Positions 57,536 through 64,000 of a stretch of 64,000 bases of DNA are shown here, piece by piece. The notes under the pieces were generated by a model that searched no databases, was not told the DNA's origin, and saw only the letters and a program-made list of their open reading frames with translations. A program made the position numbers and the translations under genes. Each line of letters starts with the position of its first letter. Positions within the stretch are counted from its first letter, which is position 1. This DNA is from an uncultured Roseibium sp. (GTDB taxonomy: Bacteria > Pseudomonadota > Alphaproteobacteria > Rhizobiales > Stappiaceae). Where the stretch lies: assembly GCF_947494555.1 (NCBI RefSeq), contig NZ_CANLVF010000001.1:186001-250000 (forward strand), in the 5' to 3' direction.

Positions 57536-58634
57536 TCCTGTCCGCAAGCGGCGTCCAGCGCGGGTGGAAGCGCTGGCCAGCCTGCCTCTGTTCTTTCCGT
57601 TGAAAGGGCGAAAAGTCGTTTTGGCGGGGGGCACCGATGCAGCGGCCTGGAAAGCGGAGCTTCTGACAGCGGCGGGTGCACATGTGCATGTGTTTGCGGA
57701 GAAGCTTGACGAGACGTTTTCCGCACTTCTTTCTACCGGAAGCGTCAGCGGTCGTTTCACGCATCATCAACGGCCTTGGGCCCCCCGCGATTTCGACCAT
57801 GCCGCCGTCGCGATTGCCGATGCAGTAAGCGATGGTGAAGCGCAAGCGTTTTACTGCGCCGCCCGCGGTGCAGGAATTCCGGTGAACGTCATCGACAAAC
57901 CGGCCTTCTGCGATTTTCAGTTCGGATCCATTGTCAATCGGTCGCCCGTCGTGATCGGTATCTCGACAGATGGCGCCGCGCCCATTCTGGGGCAGGCCAT
58001 CCGGCGCCGTATCGAAACGCTCTTGCCTGCGTCGCTGCAAGATTGGGCGGTGCTTGCCCGAAAGGTGCGGGCGAAGGTCCTGTCGCAACTGACAGCAGGC
58101 GCGGAGCGGCGCCGGTTCTGGGAGCGCTTCACGGACCTCGCCTTTTCTGGACGCGAGACGGGGGAGATGGCGGAAAGTGGTGCGCTTGAGCCACTGTTTC
58201 GGGAAGCCAGCCAGGTCTCAGCAGGGCGCGTGACGATTGTCGGTGCAGGGCCGGGGGACGCTGAACACCTGACGTTGAAAGCCATGCGAACGCTTCAATC
58301 GGCGGACGTGATCCTGTTCGATGACCGTGTCGACGATACGGTGCTCGAGCTTGCCCGGCGTGAAGCCAAACGGATGCTTGTCGGCAGAAACGGCGATGGG
58401 TACGAAACCGAGGACACAATCGGTGACCGGATGGTCAGGCTTGCCAGACAAGGCAAGCACGTCGTGCATCTGAAATCAGGCGATCTGTCGTCGTCCGGAG
58501 AGGTAGAGACTGATCTGCAGCGACTGCGGGAGGCAGGCATCCCGACGAGCGTGGTGCCGGGTGTTGCGATTGCGCCCTATAGTGCCTCACAGCGCGACGG
58601 CGGACTGCGCTTTGATGACGTGGCGGTCGGCTGA
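57507..58634 (+). CDS. cysG: Siroheme synthase with truncated methyltransferase domain
   Basis: The 375-residue protein has a complete precorrin-2 dehydrogenase/ferrochelatase part (residues 25-240): FPLKGRKVVLAGGTDAAAWKAE, then FCDFQFGSIVNRSPVVIGISTDGAAPIL. The uroporphyrinogen-III methyltransferase domain begins normally (RVTIVGAGPGDAEHLTLKAM) but its LKGGDPFxFGRG region reads LKSGDLSSSGE. It stops after PGVAIAPYSASQ, about 90-100 residues short of a full CysG. It supplies siroheme for NirB; methylation of uroporphyrinogen III may rely on another enzyme such as CobA. The ATG follows AAGGAG and overlaps nasA by 29 bases. Confidence 0.88.
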   Translation: MKPISPKPVDPVRKRRPARVEALASLPLFFPLKGRKVVLAGGTDAAAWKAELLTAAGAHVHVFAEKLDETFSALLSTGSVSGRFTHHQRPWAPRDFDHAAVAIADAVSDGEAQAFYCAARGAGIPVNVIDKPAFCDFQFGSIVNRSPVVIGISTDGAAPILGQAIRRRIETLLPASLQDWAVLARKVRAKVLSQLTAGAERRRFWERFTDLAFSGRETGEMAESGALEPLFREASQVSAGRVTIVGAGPGDAEHLTLKAMRTLQSADVILFDDRVDDTVLELARREAKRMLVGRNGDGYETEDTIGDRMVRLARQGKHVVHLKSGDLSSSGEVETDLQRLREAGIPTSVVPGVAIAPYSASQRDGGLRFDDVAVG

Positions 58635-58671
58635 TCGGTCCTCCTCACGGACTTTGGGTCCATGTGCTATT

Positions 58672-59433
58672 TCAGTCTGCAAACCTGAGCGCACCGAAAG
58701 CTGGAATTGAAACTTCCAGTGCGAGCGGATTGATACCGGCGACGAGCCCGAGGAAGTTGATTTCAAGACCAACGCCTGTGCCAACCACAATTCCGAAATA
58801 TCCGCCGAGAGTGGCAAAGAGATCACCGTTGCTGCGCTGCCCGATCCATCGACCATCGGCCGGAAAATCGCGGCCGACGCCGGTTGTCGGTGTCGCGGCG
58901 GCAAGAGCCGGCACCTTCTCTAAGACATTGGCAACGAAGGTGTTCGAATTCGGGCCCGGCCAGATCGTGTAGTCGCCGCGCTCTCGCCAGCGGTAGGCGG
59001 CGATGGCCTCTTCGACAAGCGGAAGCAATTCTGCGGCTTGCCTGCCGGTCAGATGATAGTTGATCTCTGGTTTGTTGGAGTACCAGTGGCCATCCGCATC
59101 ATAAGCGTTTTTCCGCACCGGCGTGCCCCAGCCAACGACATCGTACCGGTCGTAGGTGTTTGCCCCGACCGGTTTCAGAACGATCCAGGAGTGTGTTGCG
59201 AACGCGCCTTTCAGCCCGCCAGTGCGTGCCGTCAGAACATAGATCTCTGCTTCATCGACCGGAGGTTTTGGCGGAAGAACGCCGGCGCTTGCCCATGTCG
59301 CATACCGCCACCCTTGCGGCCTCTCCATCATGCTCCAGACACCAAGATGAACGAGCGCAGGCAGGATGAAAACCAGCAACAAAAAAAGGACAAGTCGTAA
59401 AGCGAAGCGAAAAACAAGCTTCAAGAGCAACAC
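58672..59433 (-). CDS. DUF3750-like membrane-anchored protein
   Basis: The 253-residue protein has one strong N-terminal membrane segment (LVFRFALRLVLFLLLVFILPALVHLGVW). A soluble domain follows with THSWIVLKPVGANTYDRYDVVGWG, WPGPNSNTFVANVL and DFPADGRWIGQRSNG. Conserved His, Cys-free pocket and Asn-rich motifs of this kind are typical of DUF3750 proteins of unknown role. The start is GTG 59433 with a weak site; nearby TTG codons are alternatives. It is convergent with the nitrate operon, so it is not part of it. Confidence 0.75.
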   Translation of the reverse strand: MLLLKLVFRFALRLVLFLLLVFILPALVHLGVWSMMERPQGWRYATWASAGVLPPKPPVDEAEIYVLTARTGGLKGAFATHSWIVLKPVGANTYDRYDVVGWGTPVRKNAYDADGHWYSNKPEINYHLTGRQAAELLPLVEEAIAAYRWRERGDYTIWPGPNSNTFVANVLEKVPALAAATPTTGVGRDFPADGRWIGQRSNGDLFATLGGYFGIVVGTGVGLEINFLGLVAGINPLALEVSIPAFGALRFAD

Positions 59434-59796
59434 CCTGAACCAATTGATTGCCTAAGCACGAGACTGTGCAATAGCTTCGATCCGAAATCCATAAACGTCA
59501 ACTTGAGCAGCAATCACAACGATTTTAACGCGCAAGACGGGTTCTGTTTAACCGGCCCAACACTGAGGTTCTTATCTGGCGAAATTGTGAATGCGCCGCC
59601 GTGTTTTCGATAGCGAGGTGCTTTGGTGAAAGATCAGGAGTTCTGGTGTGTGTGCCGGTCACGCGGGCCCACTTCCGAAGCACCGCCAAAGTCGTGCACG
59701 TCAGATTGTCCACAGCCGCTTCGGTTAATCGCGGTCGCCCTTCAAGTCACGAAATCCATCCAGGATGTTCTCTTGCGAGGGTCAGCTTTTTCGAAC
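59434..59796. other. Intergenic region without a supported gene
   Basis: These 363 bases lie between the DUF3750-like gene start and the 3' end of the DadA-like gene, both on the minus strand. The region should contain the DUF3750-like promoter. Open frames here run into the neighbouring gene or lack ribosome sites, and I see no strong hairpin or repeat. Confidence 0.4.
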
Positions 59797-61056
59797 CTAA
59801 TGTCCTGATCGCGGCCTGCGGGAAAAACGGATCGGTGAAAGAGCTCCCAGATCACGGTTCTGCGGCACGCCCAAAACAATATCGGCGGCCACTTCGCCAG
59901 ATTTCGGTGCCATCATCAGCCCGTAGTGCGAATGACCGAAATTGGCCACGAGCCCGTCGAGATCCGGCCAGCAGCCTAGGGCCGGCAGACTGTCCGGGAA
60001 CGAAGGACGCCGGCCCATCCAGAATTGAGGCTTGCCGGTATTGAGGTCTGGGAACATGGATTGCGCAATGCTCTCCAGTTGCGGTTTCTTGCGTGCGTCG
60101 GGGGCCGCATCGACGGGCGCGAACTCGGCGAGGCCTGCCAGACGCATTCCGTTTTCCATGCTGCTTGCAACAACCTTGCGGTCCACATCCATGATCGAAT
60201 GCGTGAGAGTGATCCCGGGGTCTGGAAATTCGACATGGTATCCGCGCTCGGCCATCAGCGGCATCCTGATGCCAAGTGGTTCAAGCAACCCGGGGCTCCA
60301 GGCTCCCAAAGACAGAACAACAGACGAAGCCGAAAATTGCTCTTTGCCACAATCGACGGACCATCCATCTTGCGTCTTGTGCAACGAGGTGATGTCACGC
60401 ATCAGGATTTCGCCGCCCAGGTCCTTGACCTTGGCGGCCAGAATTTGTCCGATCCGGCCAGGGGATACCGCCCGCGCCTGGCCCCGGATGAGGACGGCCG
60501 CCTTGAAGTCTTTGCTCAACGCGGGTTCCAGCCGTCTCAGCTCGCTCTGGTCCGCCAGGACAACATCCGCCCCTTTCTCACGCCGGATTCGGTAGTCTAT
60601 TGAGTCAAGGTTGGCTTTGCCGGCGTCTCTGAAGGCGTGAACATAGAAACTGTCGCTAACCAGGTGCTCACCACCTGTGCCTTCCAGATGCCTGCGGTAA
60701 AGGTCGATCGACGGCGCACACAGGAACTCCATCGTATCTGCTGCCTCTTCGACAATCTCCGGACGGCCGCGTTTCAAAAACTCCAGACCCCAGGGGATCA
60801 TCTTGAAGAATGTTTTTGGTCTGATGGTCAGCGCGGGATTACGCGACAGCATCAATTGGGGGATCTGGCGCCAGACACCCGGCAAGGACTGGGGAATGAT
60901 CGACCAAGGCGATATGATCCCCGCATTGCCAAAGGAAGCCTCCTGACCCGGTTCGCCCCGGTCAATCAGCCTGACCCGGGCGCCGCGTTCCAGAAGCGAC
61001 AGCGCTGTACAGATTCCGATAATTCCGGCGCCAAGAACCGTTACGTCTTTCGTCAT
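59797..61056 (-). CDS. FAD-dependent D-amino-acid dehydrogenase-like oxidase
   Basis: The 419-residue protein is a DAO-fold flavoprotein. It has the ADP-binding VTVLGAGIIGICTALSLLERGARVRLIDR, QEASFGNAGIISPWSI, a C-terminal GRRPSFPDSLPALG and NFGHSHYGLMMAPKSGEVAADIV. This matches DadA and its relatives, which oxidise D-amino acids or N-methylated or cyclic amino acids. The ATG at 61056 lies 4 bases after the TRAP permease stop; upstream in-frame codons lie inside that gene. The oxidase probably acts on the compound imported by the TRAP system encoded in the same operon. Confidence 0.87.
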   Translation of the reverse strand: MTKDVTVLGAGIIGICTALSLLERGARVRLIDRGEPGQEASFGNAGIISPWSIIPQSLPGVWRQIPQLMLSRNPALTIRPKTFFKMIPWGLEFLKRGRPEIVEEAADTMEFLCAPSIDLYRRHLEGTGGEHLVSDSFYVHAFRDAGKANLDSIDYRIRREKGADVVLADQSELRRLEPALSKDFKAAVLIRGQARAVSPGRIGQILAAKVKDLGGEILMRDITSLHKTQDGWSVDCGKEQFSASSVVLSLGAWSPGLLEPLGIRMPLMAERGYHVEFPDPGITLTHSIMDVDRKVVASSMENGMRLAGLAEFAPVDAAPDARKKPQLESIAQSMFPDLNTGKPQFWMGRRPSFPDSLPALGCWPDLDGLVANFGHSHYGLMMAPKSGEVAADIVLGVPQNRDLGALSPIRFSRRPRSGH

Positions 61057-61060
61057 GATG

Positions 61061-63274
61061 TCATGCCGCGGCCGTCTGGCGACGCCTTGCAACGGCCTGG
61101 CTGATGACGGCAGGAGCTGCGATCAGCAACGCGATCAGATCTCCTTGCAGGGACGGGGCGATGAAGATGATGCCGGCGATTGCCATCAGCCACCTGTAAA
61201 CGGCACCCATTGGCGCAAGCCAGTAGCCAACGACGGCTGCCGACAAGGCTATGACGCCTGCAATGCAGCTCGCCGCTGTGTAACTGAATTCGATGAAGTC
61301 AAAGCCAGTGGACGATACGAACAGGAGAACCGGGGCGTAGACAAACGCCATCGGTGCCACCACCTTGCCGAGGCCGAGCGTGAAGGCGGATATGCCGGTC
61401 CGGAACGGATTTGAGTTTGCGATCGCTGCCGCCGCATAGGCGGAGGTACAGACCGGAGGGGTGATCTCGGCCACAACCCCATAGTAGAGCACGAACATGT
61501 GGCTTGCGATCGGCGGAATACCGAGTTGGGCAAGCGCCGGCTGCGCGACCGACACCAGCATGATGTAAAGGGCTGTGGTCGGTACACCCGCACCCATCAA
61601 AATGCAGGCCAGGGCGATGAAGACCAGACTGATGAACAGGGTCAGATCCTGAACCGAAAACAGCTCATAGCTTCCGAAAGTGAATAGCCAGGCAAGATCA
61701 TTGCCGAGATTTGACGCAGCTTGCGTGACCATGAAACCGATGCGGAATCCGACGCCTGTCGTGTTGATGACGCCGATCACGATCCCGACTGCTGCAGCGG
61801 CCGCACCGACTGCGAGTGCATATTTCACTCCCGTTTCGAACGTATCGGCCATTTCACTGATGGATATTCTGCGTTGCGGATTGAGTGTTGCAACGATTGA
61901 GCCGCCCACCAGGAGCGCTGTTATCGGCAGTTCGAAGCCGCCGCCGACAAATTTCCAGACGACAAAGGCGATGAATGCGGCAGCGTAGACAAGGGTGACC
62001 GGTTCACGCAGCCGCGACATGCCCGCGATGATCGAGAGAGAGATGCCGCAAAAGGCCGACATATAGGGCGTATAGCCGGAGAACAGGACGCTCAGCAGGC
62101 CGATGAGGGGAACAATGTTCGCCCAACCCTCGCGCCACACGTTTCCAAGCTTGGGCAGGGCATCGCGGGCCAGACCCTTCAGGCCCAGTTTTCGAGCCAT
62201 GAGATGAACGACGGTGAAAACGCCGACATAGTGCAGGAGTGCCGGAAAAATGGCCGCGATGACGATCGTCGTGTAGGGCACTTCGAGAAATTCAGCCATG
62301 ATGAAGGCTGCCGCCCCCATGATCGGCGGCGTGATCTGGCCGCCGGCCGATGCGGCGGCTTCCACGCCTCCGGCAAAATGGCCCGGATATCCGAGGCGCT
62401 TCATGTTGGGAATTGTAAGCGCGCCGGTTGAAACGGTGTTGGCAACGGACGAGCCGGAAATGGTGCCGAAAAAAGCAGACGATACGACGGAGACCTTCGC
62501 CGGTCCCCCGGTGTAGCGGCCAGCAAGGATTGTCGCATTGTCGATGAAAAGCTGTCCGAGACCCGTTCGCTGCGCGATCACTCCGAAGAGCACGAAGTGG
62601 AAGACGATGGTCGAGACGACCCAGAGCGTGACGCCGAATATGCCTTCCTGGGGGAAGTACATTGAGGAAATAAACGTCTTAATCTTCACCCCCGGATGCT
62701 GAAGGATGCCCGGAAAATAGGGCCCGAACAACGCGTAGGATATGAAAAGACAAATGATGAGCGGCAGTATCCAGCCAAGCGTCCTGCGCGCAATGTCGAG
62801 AACGAGAACAATCAGGATGCCGCCGAAGAGCAGATCGTAGCCGTTGGGATTTCCCATTCGGAAGGTTTGTTCTTCGATGCCAAGAGCCGGGATCCCGTGC
62901 CAGGCAAATCCGAGGTAAAGCGCTGACATGACGCCCAGTATCATCAGTACGACATCAAGATAAGGCACGCCGCCGAGCCGCAGAGCACCGGTGTTCAGGT
63001 CAAAGGCTGTGTCCGTTTTACGGTGCGGATAAAGCGCATAAATCAGGATGAAGAGCCCAGAAAGGTGGATGCCCATGTGCCAGTAGTCCGGCGGCAAGCC
63101 GAAACCTGCGGTCAGGTAGTGGTAGATGGCGAAGGCCAGTGCAACGACTCTCAGGAATGATGAAAATCCAGGAGCCACCTTTCGAACGGCCGCGCCTTCA
63201 TCGAATTTCTTCTCGATGTCGGCCAGTTCTTCTTCGCTGAGCTCGCGCACGGGTTCGGTCTGCGGATTGCTCAT
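61061..63274 (-). CDS. TRAP transporter fused permease (DctQ-DctM type)
   Basis: The 737-residue membrane protein fuses the small and large TRAP permease subunits, as in TAXI-type systems. Residues 1-200 are DctQ-like with about four membrane segments. The rest is the DctM-like core with FFGTISGSSVANTVSTGALTIPNMKRLGY, EAAASAGGQITPPIMGAAAFIMAEF, GVPTTALYIMLVSVAQPAL and EITPPVCTSAYAAAAIA. Import is driven by an ion gradient. GGAGG precedes the ATG at 63274. The binding protein gene is 82 bases upstream and the oxidase gene 4 bases downstream. Confidence 0.94.
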   Translation of the reverse strand: MSNPQTEPVRELSEEELADIEKKFDEGAAVRKVAPGFSSFLRVVALAFAIYHYLTAGFGLPPDYWHMGIHLSGLFILIYALYPHRKTDTAFDLNTGALRLGGVPYLDVVLMILGVMSALYLGFAWHGIPALGIEEQTFRMGNPNGYDLLFGGILIVLVLDIARRTLGWILPLIICLFISYALFGPYFPGILQHPGVKIKTFISSMYFPQEGIFGVTLWVVSTIVFHFVLFGVIAQRTGLGQLFIDNATILAGRYTGGPAKVSVVSSAFFGTISGSSVANTVSTGALTIPNMKRLGYPGHFAGGVEAAASAGGQITPPIMGAAAFIMAEFLEVPYTTIVIAAIFPALLHYVGVFTVVHLMARKLGLKGLARDALPKLGNVWREGWANIVPLIGLLSVLFSGYTPYMSAFCGISLSIIAGMSRLREPVTLVYAAAFIAFVVWKFVGGGFELPITALLVGGSIVATLNPQRRISISEMADTFETGVKYALAVGAAAAAVGIVIGVINTTGVGFRIGFMVTQAASNLGNDLAWLFTFGSYELFSVQDLTLFISLVFIALACILMGAGVPTTALYIMLVSVAQPALAQLGIPPIASHMFVLYYGVVAEITPPVCTSAYAAAAIANSNPFRTGISAFTLGLGKVVAPMAFVYAPVLLFVSSTGFDFIEFSYTAASCIAGVIALSAAVVGYWLAPMGAVYRWLMAIAGIIFIAPSLQGDLIALLIAAPAVISQAVARRRQTAAA

Positions 63275-63356
63275 GACAGCCTCCGGAAATGGGATCTGGG
63301 AAGGGGCGGCGAGGGGAAACGCTCACCACCCCTTGGTGCACAGAGGAGGGACCGTG

Positions 63357-64000
63357 CTATTTCAGGAAACCGGCTTCCTTGTAGAATTTCTCCGCACCTG
63401 GATGAAGCGGCACGCCAAGTGCCAGGACCCCGTCAAGCGCGGTGTCGGGCGTGATCTGCTTGCCCTTCGCATGACCGTTGTCGAGAAGCTTGCGCGTATT
63501 GTCGTTCCACATGGCTTTCGTAATGCCGTAGACCAGCTCTTCGGAAAGGTCAGAGGAGACGATCAGGAGAGCCGACACGGCGGGGGTTTTCACTTCGTAG
63601 TCGATACCCTCGTACACTCCGGCTGGAATTTTGGAGGGAATGTAAGCGGGGATGATCTCATTGATCTTTGCAAGATCGTCTTCGGTGAAACTGTGCAGTT
63701 CCATGCCCTTTGTCGTTGCCAGCTGCACCATCGCGGATACCGGCCAGCCTGCCGCATAGAAGTAAGCGTCGAGCTGACCGTCTGCCAGACGCTCGGCGGA
63801 CTGGCTGTTGTTCAGTTCCGCTTCACTCATATTGTCCCGGTTGACACCCCAGGCATCGAGCATTTGCAGAACGGCAACCTGCGTCCCTGATCCTGCCTGG
63901 GCAATGCCTACCCGCTTTTCCTTGAGATCCGCAAGACCCTCGATGGACGCACCCTTGGGCAGGACCAGGTGAAGATCTTCCGGAAAGAGATTTGCCACGA
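63357..64000 (-). CDS. TAXI-family TRAP transporter substrate-binding protein (partial)
   Basis: The window edge cuts this minus-strand gene; the visible 214 codons are its C-terminal two thirds. GLADLKEKRVGIAQAGSGTQVAVLQMLDAWGV, NNSQSAERLADGQLDAYFYAAGWPVSAMVQLA and YEVKTPAVSALLIVSSDLSEELVYGITKAMWN match TAXI binding proteins, which deliver substrate to fused TRAP permeases. The cognate permease follows at 61061-63274. The ligand is not readable; a glutamate-, amino-acid- or betaine-like compound would fit the DadA-like neighbour. Confidence 0.9.
   Translation of the reverse strand, partial: VANLFPEDLHLVLPKGASIEGLADLKEKRVGIAQAGSGTQVAVLQMLDAWGVNRDNMSEAELNNSQSAERLADGQLDAYFYAAGWPVSAMVQLATTKGMELHSFTEDDLAKINEIIPAYIPSKIPAGVYEGIDYEVKTPAVSALLIVSSDLSEELVYGITKAMWNDNTRKLLDNGHAKGKQITPDTALDGVLALGVPLHPGAEKFYKEAGFLK

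Noticed and set aside
59601..60044. 147-codon open frame downstream of the DadA-like gene
   Set aside because: It runs antisense into the 3' end of that gene and lacks a start signal.

Overview
The window reads as a chromosomal segment of a marine-type alphaproteobacterium. GC content is high and coding density is high, with many ATGA stop/start overlaps. The gene repertoire (TRAP transporters, NasTS-type nitrate assimilation, a glgP-glgB-glgC-glgA-glgX-malQ-pgm block, TAXI-TRAP with a DadA-like oxidase) resembles Stappiaceae (Roseibium/Labrenzia) or a close relative. That placement is inferred from protein sequence and gene order, not from a search. I see no rRNA, tRNA, CRISPR array, insertion sequence or phage gene.

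Layout. (1) 1-14605, + strand: an exopolysaccharide-type glycosyltransferase cluster. It holds the end of an unknown gene, a SAM methyltransferase, two paralogous GT4 enzymes, a membrane-anchored protein with a GWxW beta module, a GT2-like protein that lacks its DxD motif, two polysaccharide pyruvyl transferases, a large hypothetical protein, a GT2-GT4 fusion and a Tat-exported GH16 hydrolase. A secreted beta-helix protein (- strand) follows. (2) 16.0-21.4 kb: an acyl-CoA dehydrogenase-fold enzyme without either usual catalytic base, diverging from a LysR regulator; galE; and a second LysR diverging from a HalD/BesD-like Fe/2-oxoglutarate enzyme with an HxD (hydroxylase-type) triad. (3) 21.5-31.4 kb: two tandem small Arg-rich secreted proteins, a membrane-fusion protein with a small membrane partner, an AraC regulator, a radical-SAM gene relic, an ECF sigma/anti-sigma pair diverging from a secreted subtilase, and a two-gene unit of a P-loop NTPase and an ABC-exporter-like protein with a destroyed ATPase domain. 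(4) 31.8-44.9 kb: a seven-gene glycogen operon. (5) 45.0-58.6 kb: nitrate assimilation, in the order nasT-nasS, then nrtA-nrtB-nrtCD, globin, nirB-nirD, nasA and a shortened cysG. (6) 58.7-64.0 kb, - strand: a DUF3750-like membrane protein, then a DadA-like oxidase, a fused TRAP permease and a TAXI binding protein cut by the window edge.

The best-resolved regulatory logic lies upstream of nrtA. A sigma-54 -24/-12 element (GG-N10-GC) is followed within about 15 bases by two hairpins whose hexanucleotide loops both carry A at position 1 and G at position 4. These are followed by a 19-bp terminator stem with a T6 tract. This is the expected architecture of an ANTAR (NasT) antitermination leader, and the ANTAR protein and its sensor NasS are encoded just upstream. 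The element also shows that an ATG at 47102 lies inside the terminator, so nrtA most likely starts at GTG 47183.

The least described material is the degenerate ABC/P-loop pair (28845-31446), the GWxW-module proteins of the polysaccharide cluster, the fused two-ATPase nitrate transporter subunit with an Asn in place of its first H-loop His, and the enzymes that have lost or swapped catalytic residues.
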